NCBI GenBank assembly: GCA_015056945.1
Contig: SVFH01000002.1
Span: 62,001 to 126,000 of the forward strand
DNA length: 64,000 nt
From: Lachnospiraceae bacterium
GTDB lineage: Bacteria > Bacillota > Clostridia > Lachnospirales > Lachnospiraceae
Direction: 5' to 3'
The position numbers and the translations under genes were made by a program. The notes beneath the pieces were generated by a model. The model made no database searches. It saw only the letters and a program-made list of their open reading frames with translations, and was not told the DNA's origin. Each line of letters opens with the position of its first letter. The stretch's first letter is position 1. Below, piece by piece: positions 51,917 to 60,933 of this stretch.

Positions 51917-51958
51917 AATTTATCTCCCGTAATTCCGCTGTTTTAGCGGGATTTATCT

Positions 51959-52954
51959 TTATTCTATCACATCATCAAAAACTTTGCGTAAAAAGTTTTG
52001 CTTTTTTTCTTCCTGGGCACAGACCGCCATCAGCTTCTCGCCATACACAAGCGACTGAAACGCCTTGTTGCTGTTATAGTACGTGCTGACAATTTTTCGA
52101 AATTTTTCCGGATAAGAAAGCCGGTAAAATAACTGGCGCCGTTCCGCCTCCTTCAAAGGAGTAAATGCTTCATATTCCTGTATCATTTTCTCCCCAAGGA
52201 GCATATCCCATTCATATTTTTCCATGATTTTACGAAGAAAAAGTGCCAAATCTCCAATTCTGCTGTCAAAACGGCATCTTTCAAAGTTCACAACCGCTCT
52301 GCGTTGTCCGCACATCAACACATTATGATACTGGAAATCTCCGTGAACGAAACTGCGCTGTTTCTCAACTTCCTGATAAAAGGACGTAAAATCTTCCTTA
52401 CAGATGCGTTCTTCCGCCGCTTCGGCGCGTTTCAAAAACACATCGTATTCCGAAAGAAGAAACTGCTCAAACGCAGTCTTTGAACCGCGTTCCCGCACGT
52501 ACTTACGTATTTTGCGCAACATCCTGTTATGTCTGGCCGTCTCCTCCTTCAAATCAAACCTGGCAATATCCCCAAGCGCTTCCTCTTTCGGATAAAACAT
52601 TCCCGTATGAAGCAGGGCCATCGTATGAATACAATCCGATAATTCTTCCCTGTTCTTCGGATTACATTCATGGCCTTCATAATAATCTTTTAACACATAA
52701 GTCACGCCGTCCCGGTCTTTTACGGTATAGGTGCCCTCCTTGTTTGGCACAAGAGAATCTACATCCACAAGACCAAGCGCACTGACATTTTTCAAAAGAT
52801 GCTCCATCAGCACAAGTTTTTGCTGCGGCGCATGATATTCCTGTAAAATTTTGAGCCCTTCTTCTGTTTCGCACAGGATACATCCGCGACCTTTATATGT
52901 GCGGGTTATATTTAACTCATATTGTTCCAACAAACTGACCGCTCTGTCATTCAT
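51959..52954 (-). CDS. CotS-family spore-coat/aminoglycoside phosphotransferase-like protein
   Basis: FVHGDFQYHNVLM kinase-like loop, LALFLRKIMEKYEWD; ATG 52954. Confidence 0.75.
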   Translation of the reverse strand: MNDRAVSLLEQYELNITRTYKGRGCILCETEEGLKILQEYHAPQQKLVLMEHLLKNVSALGLVDVDSLVPNKEGTYTVKDRDGVTYVLKDYYEGHECNPKNREELSDCIHTMALLHTGMFYPKEEALGDIARFDLKEETARHNRMLRKIRKYVRERGSKTAFEQFLLSEYDVFLKRAEAAEERICKEDFTSFYQEVEKQRSFVHGDFQYHNVLMCGQRRAVVNFERCRFDSRIGDLALFLRKIMEKYEWDMLLGEKMIQEYEAFTPLKEAERRQLFYRLSYPEKFRKIVSTYYNSNKAFQSLVYGEKLMAVCAQEEKKQNFLRKVFDDVIE

Positions 52955-53072
52955 ATGTTCTATGCCTCCCACTCTTCCTCTTTCAAAGCACTAACCATGC
53001 TATGTAAAGATATGAGGGTTGCACTCTATTCATGCCGGAAACAATCAATTTTTTTTCAAAAATCAGGGTGTC

Positions 53073-53140
53073 AACAATTCATGAAACCACCCATGTGCAA
53101 GTACAAGGGTTTTATGACCTTTTGACACTGGAATCTTTCA
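53073..53140. repeat. Degenerate copy of the ATGAAACCAC...GTGGTTTCAT palindromic repeat
   Basis: TTCATGAAACCACCCATGTGCAAGTACAAGGGTTTTATGACCTTTTGACACTGGAATC. Confidence 0.7.
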
Positions 53141-54455
53141 AATAATACCCCAACAGATACTCTTTATCATTGTGTTCCGGAAATTCAATGACATCTTCTA
53201 ACATCCGGTCTAATAAAACACCGATTTCTTTGCCGGGCTTCATGCCCTTCTCAATCAGGTCCGCACCTTTTACCGCTAATGTTGCCTTGGATACACAGTT
53301 TCCTTTTGCAATAATTGCAGCATAATCCTCCCTGTTTCTGCGGATTCTTTCAATCTTTTCATCTCTTTTATACGTACTTTGTGCTGCAACATCAGCTTCC
53401 CATACTTCAAAAAGCATCGGAAAATAGCTTTCACCCACCTTGGCAAGCGCACGCCGCATATAGGTTTCTCCTTCTAAAATGCGCAAATCATGATACAACA
53501 CCATATGGCTTACTTTGACAATCGTATCGCGGTCAAAGCGAAGACGGTTCATCACAGTTTTGGCAATCTCCGAAGAAACCGCTTCATGCCCGTAAAAATG
53601 CGCTCTTTCATCCTCTCCCATACTGTAACAGTCAGGCTTTCCCATGTCGTGAAAAAGCATGGTCAGACGTAAAATTTTATCTGCCGCAACTGAAGAAAGT
53701 GCGTGCAGCGTATGCTCTCCAACAGTATAACAATGATGAGGATTATTCTGCTCCATCTCCATAATCCGGTCGAACTCCGGCATAAACTCCTTCGTCAAAC
53801 CGCAACGGTAAGCCTCTCTTAACATATCAGGATTCGGCGACACTAACGTCTTAATCAATTCTGTCATGATACGCTCCGCGCTGATTTTACGAAGATTGGG
53901 CGCGAGCGCTTTCATCGCCTCCATTGTCTCGTCCTCCACCCTATAAGAAAGCTGGGCAGCAAAACGAATGGCGCGAAGCAGGCGCAAGGCATCTTCCTCA
54001 AAACGGGCATACGGATTTCCGACACAACGAATCACTCCTGCCTCTATATCCGCAAGACCTCCGAACAAATCCACAAGACCGCGGCTGTCATTATATGCCA
54101 TTGCATTAATGGTAAAATCACGACGCAACAAATCTTCTTCCAGATTTCTCGTAAAAGAAACCGAAGACGGATGCCGTCCGTCTTCATACTTACCGTCAAT
54201 CCGATAAGTGGTAACCTCATAGCCACACCTGTCCAACATGACCGTAACCGTACCATGCTCAATTCCGGTATCGATCGTATGCGAAAAAAGCTCCTTTACC
54301 TGCTGCGGACTTGCAGAAGTGGTGATATCCCAGTCATTCGGTTCTCTTTGCAGAATGGAATCTCTTACACAACCGCCCACCGCAAAAGCCTCATAGCCGT
54401 TTTTTTTCAAAATACCGATTATTTTATTTACATTAGGTGGTAACTGAATTTTCAT
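53112..54455 (-). CDS. cca: CCA tRNA nucleotidyltransferase
   Basis: FAVGGCVRDSILQREPNDWDITTSA; DRRDFTINAMAYN-like LLRRDFTINAMAYN; HD motif FHDMGKPDC. Confidence 0.93.
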   Translation of the reverse strand: MKIQLPPNVNKIIGILKKNGYEAFAVGGCVRDSILQREPNDWDITTSASPQQVKELFSHTIDTGIEHGTVTVMLDRCGYEVTTYRIDGKYEDGRHPSSVSFTRNLEEDLLRRDFTINAMAYNDSRGLVDLFGGLADIEAGVIRCVGNPYARFEEDALRLLRAIRFAAQLSYRVEDETMEAMKALAPNLRKISAERIMTELIKTLVSPNPDMLREAYRCGLTKEFMPEFDRIMEMEQNNPHHCYTVGEHTLHALSSVAADKILRLTMLFHDMGKPDCYSMGEDERAHFYGHEAVSSEIAKTVMNRLRFDRDTIVKVSHMVLYHDLRILEGETYMRRALAKVGESYFPMLFEVWEADVAAQSTYKRDEKIERIRRNREDYAAIIAKGNCVSKATLAVKGADLIEKGMKPGKEIGVLLDRMLEDVIEFPEHNDKEYLLGYYLKDSSVKRS

Positions 54456-54501
54456 TTAGGTATCTCCTCATTAATCATAGGGAAACCCTATGAAGATAAA
54501 A

Positions 54502-54697
54502 AGCTCCACGGCACATAATGCCGGGAAGCTTCAGCATAAACAAAATGGGTATGATACGAGGCCTTCCAGTGCCAGGACCGGGAAGCCCTGTATTTCTCAC
54601 GAAACCAAAGTTCCGCAAGCCTTTATTGAGGGGGGAAAGGGGATAGAAGGCTTCGCATCATAATCTATTATGAATAATACATAATAGCAATTTTATG
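54502..54697 (-). ncRNA. Candidate 6S-like RNA, ~195 nt
   Basis: Minus strand: TTGACA-17-GATAAT promoter (54704-54732), long closing helix ATGATGCGAaGCCTTC/GAAGGCcTCGTATCAT, C-rich internal bubble, apical hairpin GGAAcTTTG..GTGA..CAGGGcTTCC, terminator CGGCATTATGTGCCG..AGCTTTTT. Confidence 0.5.
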
Positions 54698-54811
54698 TTC
54701 ATTATTATCCCATTATATTTTCGACATGTCAATAGCTGACAGGCCGAATTCATATAAATTTTACTTTTACTTTACGTCATTTTTCTTCATTTTTCCGCAA
54801 AGCAATTTTTC

Positions 54812-56764
54812 TCATTTTGCATCGACAAATGCCATTTTTTCTTTCAGGAATTCAGAAGATTTGGTCAGGAATGCAATATACTCCTCGGGAGGAATCGGTG
54901 GTGAGAAATAAAAGCCCTGCAAAAATTCACATCCCACATCCAGAAGTGATTCGGCCTGCTCTTTCGTTTCTACGCCCTCCGCTACAATCTTTAACTCCAA
55001 ACTTCCGATCATGGATGCTGTATGGAATAACACCTTCTGCGCCTTGTCATCCTCGTTTGCAGCCTTGACAAACATTCTGTCGAGTTTTACCACTTCAAAC
55101 GGGAATTTAATCAGATAATCTGCATTGGAAAGTCCGGTTCCGAAATCATCTGCGGCAAAGGTACAACCGCATTCAATCAGATTCTTCATGTTGTGATGCA
55201 GAAGCTTGTTATTTGTATTCATGGAGGTTTCCGTAATTTCGAAATCAATCATGTTGTAAGGAATCTTGTGTTCATCCATAATTTCAATCATGCGGGTGTG
55301 AAGATTCTCCTGCATACACTGCACCATGGAAAGATTTACTTCGATATAGCGGATATTAAACGCGCGAAGCGCTCCGGATGCAATGAATTCACATACTTTG
55401 CGGAATACAATCTCTCCGATTTCAAGAATAAGCCCGCTCTCCTCCGCAATCGGAATAAACTCTCCGGGCGGAATAAAGCCCATTTCTTCATCCTTTAATC
55501 TGACAAGGGCCTCAGCAACGGTAAAATCGTGATCCTTCGCTGAATAAATCGGCTGGAAAAATACCATAAACTCATCTTTTTGGATTGCACGCTGTAAAAT
55601 ATGTGTAATTTTGGATACACGCTGTCCTTTTTCAATCGTCTCCGCCGTCGCGTAGAACAATTCATTGCAGTTGTTTCTTTTACATTCTGCCAACGAAAGA
55701 TCCACGCTTGTCATAATTTGTTCACCGGTTTTCGCCACTTCGGGACAGTGAATACAGCAAAGATGAATGGTAAGATTTACTTTTTTATCCTTAATCATAA
55801 AAGGAGTCAGGAAACGCCAGCGAAGCCACTCTGCATGCTGGGAAACCTCTTTTTCCCCTTTTTCACAAATGTAGACAAACTGGGTTCCTCCAAGGAAATA
55901 CAGCTCTCCCTTTCTGGCCTCCTTACATTCATCCACCACCTTTAAAAGGAGCTCATTTCCGGTCTCAACACCCATGTACTGATCGACAAAGGCAAATCCT
56001 TCCATATCAAAAGCCAGCACACTAAACTTCTTGTCCGCTTTAAAAAGCCGTTCCGTATACTCCAAAAATGCCTTTTGGTTAAATACCTTCAAATCCCGTT
56101 CGAGATACTCGTCCGGATTCTGCAGGGAATGATATAAAACAACCAAAAGAAGTGACGCCGCAAAATTAGAAATCAAAAGGTTCGGAATCACAAATTGCAA
56201 TACCACAAACGCCGTAGAAGTAATAATTACCGCAAAGGATGAAAAACGCTGGAACAATGTTAAGTGCAATCTGGAGAACATAACCAGCAAAATACAGGAC
56301 GCCAGCATAACGTATGCAACGATATAAAGGCTCGGCAACAGCATACCCTGATGATATACTCCGTTTTTAAAAGAAAACGCATGACCCGTAAGCGGTGTGA
56401 AAAATACAACAAATAAAAGGTACAAAAAGACGGTAATGGTTACTACATTTATTACTTTGCCGATTTTTCCCGTATCATATCCGGTAATCGTAACCATAAA
56501 CCGGAAATATACAATCTGTAAGGTATTAAAAGATAAGAAAAACAGTCCGTTAATAATATAATTTAATACAATCGGAAAAGTATCCGCATGCGTAATCGTG
56601 TAAACAGAGATGGTATCCGTCACGGTTGCCACAGCTACCAGCACGCACATGATTTCGAAATATCTGTTCGCCTTGGTGGCGAATCGTTTCTTACTGAAAT
56701 ATAGAACATTGATTACAATACAAACGAATATTGCAGCAATGTCATAGTGTATAATGTATCCCAT
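54812..56764 (-). CDS. Membrane-bound EAL-domain c-di-GMP phosphodiesterase with degenerate GGDEF
   Basis: AEALVRLKDEEMGFIPPGEFIPIAEESGLI; degenerate FLGGTQFVYI; several N-terminal TM. Confidence 0.88.
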   Translation of the reverse strand: MGYIIHYDIAAIFVCIVINVLYFSKKRFATKANRYFEIMCVLVAVATVTDTISVYTITHADTFPIVLNYIINGLFFLSFNTLQIVYFRFMVTITGYDTGKIGKVINVVTITVFLYLLFVVFFTPLTGHAFSFKNGVYHQGMLLPSLYIVAYVMLASCILLVMFSRLHLTLFQRFSSFAVIITSTAFVVLQFVIPNLLISNFAASLLLVVLYHSLQNPDEYLERDLKVFNQKAFLEYTERLFKADKKFSVLAFDMEGFAFVDQYMGVETGNELLLKVVDECKEARKGELYFLGGTQFVYICEKGEKEVSQHAEWLRWRFLTPFMIKDKKVNLTIHLCCIHCPEVAKTGEQIMTSVDLSLAECKRNNCNELFYATAETIEKGQRVSKITHILQRAIQKDEFMVFFQPIYSAKDHDFTVAEALVRLKDEEMGFIPPGEFIPIAEESGLILEIGEIVFRKVCEFIASGALRAFNIRYIEVNLSMVQCMQENLHTRMIEIMDEHKIPYNMIDFEITETSMNTNNKLLHHNMKNLIECGCTFAADDFGTGLSNADYLIKFPFEVVKLDRMFVKAANEDDKAQKVLFHTASMIGSLELKIVAEGVETKEQAESLLDVGCEFLQGFYFSPPIPPEEYIAFLTKSSEFLKEKMAFVDAK

Positions 56765-56956
56765 GCGACCTCCTTTCTCCTTCGTGAAAGAGGGACTGTT
56801 TTCACAGACTCCCTTACTCTAAATTATACAACTTTTGTTTTAAAAAACAAGATTATTTTTATTTTTTTCTGATAATTTGCGCCTTTTAAATCATTTTGTG
56901 CCCATTTTCCAATCATAATCACAAATAATTGTGTTTTTCCAAGTATTATGATACAC

Positions 56957-57475
56957 TATATAGGATTCCAGTGTCCAAAAGTCATGAAACCACTTGTGCT
57001 TGCACAAAAGTGGTTTCATGACCTTGGGACACGCCACAATATGAGCATAAAAGTGAAGCGCAAGCTTCGCGATATGCGAATATTGTGTAGGATTGCGAGA
57101 GTGCGCAGCACGTAGCAATCCGTAGGAATCCGTATAGCAGTATGCGAATACGGAAACCACTTGTGCTTGCACAATAGTGGTTTCATGACCTTGGGACACG
57201 CCACAATATGAGCATAAAAGCGACGCGCAAGCTTCGCAGTATGCGAATACGGCGTAGGATTGCGAGAGTGCGCAGCACGTAGCAATCCGTAGGAATCCGT
57301 ATAGCAGTATGCGAATACGGAAACCACTTGTGCTTGCACAATAGTGGTTTCATGACCTTGGGACACGCCACAATATGAGCATAAAAGCGACGCGCAAGCT
57401 TCGCAGTATGCGAATACGGCGTAGGATTGCGAGAGTGCGCAGCACGTAGCAATCCGTATAGCAGTATGCAATCTC
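56957..57475 (-). repeat. 167-bp tandem array (~3 copies) of palindrome-bearing repeat
   Basis: AACCACTTGTGCTTGCACAA anchor at 56988, 57155, 57322 (exact 167 spacing). Confidence 0.95.
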
Positions 57476-57497
57476 AAACAAAAAGGAGGAAATCACG

Positions 57498-57668
57498 ATG
57501 TCCAGAAATACCAGAATTATGCTTTTAGGAGGCTTCCTCCTTAGCTTAATCATCGGAATCTTTGTCATTCCGAAATTGCAGAACAAATGTGCCGGATCGA
57601 TGTATAAGACATACAATCGCAAATTATTGCGCGACAAATTCGGCATTTCAATTCCACGCAGGAAATAG
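57498..57668 (+). CDS. Small membrane protein (56 aa): MSRNTRIMLLGGFLLSLIIGIFVIPKLQNKCAGSMYKTYNRKLLRDKFGISIPRRK
   Basis: Strong RBS AAAAGGAGGAAATCACG before ATG 57498; stop 11 bp before GTPase start; below ORF-track length cutoff. Confidence 0.75.
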   Translation: MSRNTRIMLLGGFLLSLIIGIFVIPKLQNKCAGSMYKTYNRKLLRDKFGISIPRRK

Positions 57669-57678
57669 GAGGATTATC

Positions 57679-58830
57679 ATGGAAATCAGCATTGAGAAAA
57701 CAGCCCAGGACTGTATCAGCGCAATTAGTGAGAAAGTCCGCAATTTAAAAACCTTAAACATTATCGTTGCCGGCAAGACAGGTGTTGGTAAAAGTACTTT
57801 AATCAACAGCATGTTCCGTGAAAACCTTGCTGAAACCGGAATCGGCAAACCGGTAACGCAGCACATGCGCAAAATCAGCAAAAAAGGAGTTCCTTTGAAT
57901 ATCTACGATACCAAAGGGTTTGAACTTGGAAAGGATGCACAAAAGGAAGTCAAAAAGGAAATCCTTGATACCATCAAATCCGGTCTTGCAGGTACGGATG
58001 TCAACAAAGCCGTCCATTGCATCTGGTATTGTATCAATACCGCATCAAACCGTGTTGAACCGGAAGAAATCGAATGGTTACGCGACCTTGCAAGAGAAAA
58101 CACCATTACGGAAGTCCCCATTATCATTGTTCTGACACAATCTTTTTCAAAGCCGAATGCAGAAGCAATGAAAAACCTCATCGAAGACGAAAACTTAGAT
58201 GTCGTTCAGGTCATCCCCGTACTGGCGCAGGATTTTGTTGTTGACGAAGAATATACCAAGAAAGCCTTTGGACTGGACGCGCTGCTCGCTGTTATGACAG
58301 AAGTCCTTCCCGATGAATTGCAGGACACACTGCAAAACGTGCAGAGAGCGTCTTTGAAAGCAAAAAAACTTCGCGCACAAACCGCGGTAGCATCAGCAAC
58401 CGCCGCAGCGTTCGGTGAGGGATTTTCTCCGATTCCTTTTGCGGATTGTGCGTTACTCATACCGACGCAGGTTGCCATGATTGCCGGCATTACCGCTATT
58501 TACGGTCTGGATATTAATAAAAGCATCATTACCGCTTTCGTTTCTTCTGCACTCGGAACAGGTAGTGCTACCATCGCCGGTAAAACCATTGCTTCTAACC
58601 TTTTAAAACTCGTTCCCGGTGCAGGAACCGTTCTCGGCGGTACCATTTCCGGTGCAACAGCCGGTCTGATTACCACTGCCCTGGGTGAAGCCTACATCTT
58701 ATTGATGGAAGCACTATACAAAGGGGATTTGAAAGAAGCCGACCTTATGACAGATGCCGGAAAGAAGAAACTAAAAGATTTGTTCAAAAAGAAAATGAAA
58801 GAAAAAAAAGATGAACAGGCTACCTCCTAA
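57679..58830 (+). CDS. GTPase with C-terminal DUF697/YcjF-like membrane-associated region
   Basis: IIVAGKTGVGKSTLINSMF P-loop, YDTKGFEL G3-like, FSPIPFADCALLIPTQVAMIAGITAIYGLDI; start ATG 57679 with AGGAGG RBS. Confidence 0.85.
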   Translation: MEISIEKTAQDCISAISEKVRNLKTLNIIVAGKTGVGKSTLINSMFRENLAETGIGKPVTQHMRKISKKGVPLNIYDTKGFELGKDAQKEVKKEILDTIKSGLAGTDVNKAVHCIWYCINTASNRVEPEEIEWLRDLARENTITEVPIIIVLTQSFSKPNAEAMKNLIEDENLDVVQVIPVLAQDFVVDEEYTKKAFGLDALLAVMTEVLPDELQDTLQNVQRASLKAKKLRAQTAVASATAAAFGEGFSPIPFADCALLIPTQVAMIAGITAIYGLDINKSIITAFVSSALGTGSATIAGKTIASNLLKLVPGAGTVLGGTISGATAGLITTALGEAYILLMEALYKGDLKEADLMTDAGKKKLKDLFKKKMKEKKDEQATS

Positions 58831-59702
58831 GCGGAGGTGCCTGTTTTTTCACTACGCTGCTTTAAATATACGCAAACGGCAACACCTATAATTACACAGT
58901 AGCCGATGACACTGAAAATATCCGGCTTCTGATTCAAAAAGAAAAAACCGAGAATAGCTGCAAATAATACCTGTGAATAATCATACACAGAAATATCCTT
59001 TGCGGGTGCATAGGAATATGCTGCTGTCACACAGAACTGTCCGCCTGATGCCGCAAGACCGGTCAACAGAAGAAATCCCCACTGCCACCATTCCATCGGC
59101 TCATATTGCAATAATACAATCGGTCCTAACATAAGACTGGTAAAGGCCGAAAAGTAAAAGACAATAAATGCACTCTTTGTTCCGACTTGCCCAAGTTTCC
59201 TGACGCATGTGTATGCAATGCCGGCTCCAAGACCTCCTATGAGACCGGCAACTGCCGGAATCGCTTCCATTCCAAAAGTAGGTTTCACAATAAATAAACT
59301 GCCTGCAAACGCAATGATTACGGCACCCCATTGAAACAAATTGGCTTTTTCCTTCAGAAAAATCGCAGAAAAAATAATTACAAAAAAAGGCGCCAGCTTG
59401 TTTAACATGGATGCATCTGAGATATTCATCCGATCTACGGCATAAAAATTGCAAATAAATCCTATTCCGCCTGCAACAGATCGAAGTGTCAACAGCCAGA
59501 AGTTGCTTTTATCAAGCTTTCTGTCCTCCTTCTTCGTCGTACGAAACAATACTATCGATGAAAACACCAATGCAACCGCGTTTCTGAAAAAAGCCTTCTG
59601 TAACACAGGCACGTCCCCTGCCAGATTGACAAAAAGGTTCATCAGCGCGAAGCAAAAAGCACATCCTATGATACATAAGATTCCTTTATATCTACGCTCC
59701 AT
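58827..59702 (-). CDS. EamA/DMT-family transporter
   Basis: Ten TM segments, two EamA repeats. Confidence 0.88.
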   Translation of the reverse strand: MERRYKGILCIIGCAFCFALMNLFVNLAGDVPVLQKAFFRNAVALVFSSIVLFRTTKKEDRKLDKSNFWLLTLRSVAGGIGFICNFYAVDRMNISDASMLNKLAPFFVIIFSAIFLKEKANLFQWGAVIIAFAGSLFIVKPTFGMEAIPAVAGLIGGLGAGIAYTCVRKLGQVGTKSAFIVFYFSAFTSLMLGPIVLLQYEPMEWWQWGFLLLTGLAASGGQFCVTAAYSYAPAKDISVYDYSQVLFAAILGFFFLNQKPDIFSVIGYCVIIGVAVCVYLKQRSEKTGTSA

Positions 59703-60933
59703 ACTCCATTACTTCTTTCTTCCAGAATGCTTCAATCTCACTTTTCTTTGCACTCACGCTTCCCTGAATCATCTTCGGACTTCCGCCGCCCCGTCCGCCA
59801 AGTGTTTCGTTCATCATCCGTGCAAGATCCCGTAATAAAAGACCTTCTCCTGCAACAGCCTCATTTTTGGCCATAATATAGCGGTATCCGCTCTCGTCCG
59901 TTCCCATGAAACCGGCAACAATACCCGGAATAATCGCAACACCTTCATTCAAAAGCGCTCTCATCTGGGCATCATCTAATGTCGAATCAAAAATGATCTC
60001 TTCCCTTTTGCCCGGTTCTTTTGCCACACTGTCGTGAAGCTTCTCGATATATAGGGAGGTAATCTGCTTCTTTAATGCCGTAATGGTATCCATCTGTATT
60101 TTCAGTTGTGCCGATACACGTTCTGCTGCCAGATGACACTCTGATCTTTTGGCCGAAAAGGCTCTCATAATCTGAACGATTTCGTCCTGTAAAAGTGCAT
60201 AGTCTTCATAAGCACTGCTGCCGCATTTTAGCGTAATGCGGACGCCTCCTCTGTGTGCCATGGAATCAATCACTTTCAAAACACCGATTTCTCCGGTTGT
60301 TTTCACATGCGGTGCACAGCAGGCGCAGGCGTCAAATCCTTCGATGATAACAACACGGATTTCTTCTTCGAGGTCTATTTTACTTCGATAAACCAACTCA
60401 TCAGCACGCTCCGGATACACACAGTAAATCGGCGCATTTGCATAAATGGCCCTATTTGCTTCCTCTTCAATTTCTTTTAACTGCTCGGGGGATAAAAATC
60501 CGTCCAAATCTACGGTAATCAGATCATCTCCCATATGAAAGCCTACATTCTCAAAACCGTATTTTTGATTCATAATACCGCAGAATAAATGCTCGCCCGA
60601 ATGATTCTGCATTCTTCTGTAACGCACTTCCCAATCAAGACGCGCTTCTACCTCTGCACCAATTTCCAAAGGCTCTTTTACCAAATGTCGTACCGCGCCG
60701 CCTTCACTTTGTACGTCTAATACCGTCTGACCGTTTAACGTACCGCGATCTGCATCCTGCCCGCCTCCTTCCGGGAAAAATGCCGTTCTATCAAGCACTA
60801 TCGCCCACTTTGCTTCTCCTTTTTCTTCCGCTAAAGGCTCACAGGCAATTACTTTTGCCGAAAAAACGGCCAAATAGGCATCTTCTTCGTATAACATATT
60901 TGTTACACCTTGTTTGGTTCTCTCATTTTTCAT
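59692..60933 (-). CDS. Alanyl-tRNA editing protein (AlaX-like) with DHHA1-like C-terminus
   Basis: HSGEH and CACCAPH metal motifs; FFPEGGGQDADRGTL; GRGGGSPKMIQGS. Confidence 0.9.
   Translation of the reverse strand: MKNERTKQGVTNMLYEEDAYLAVFSAKVIACEPLAEEKGEAKWAIVLDRTAFFPEGGGQDADRGTLNGQTVLDVQSEGGAVRHLVKEPLEIGAEVEARLDWEVRYRRMQNHSGEHLFCGIMNQKYGFENVGFHMGDDLITVDLDGFLSPEQLKEIEEEANRAIYANAPIYCVYPERADELVYRSKIDLEEEIRVVIIEGFDACACCAPHVKTTGEIGVLKVIDSMAHRGGVRITLKCGSSAYEDYALLQDEIVQIMRAFSAKRSECHLAAERVSAQLKIQMDTITALKKQITSLYIEKLHDSVAKEPGKREEIIFDSTLDDAQMRALLNEGVAIIPGIVAGFMGTDESGYRYIMAKNEAVAGEGLLLRDLARMMNETLGGRGGGSPKMIQGSVSAKKSEIEAFWKKEVMEYGA

Noticed and set aside
57016-57646. Cys/Ala-rich ORFs on the minus strand (57016-57477, 57183-57452, 57350-57646) and the matching 49709-49933 plus ORF
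   Set aside because: They are translations of the dispersed palindromic repeat, not independent genes.
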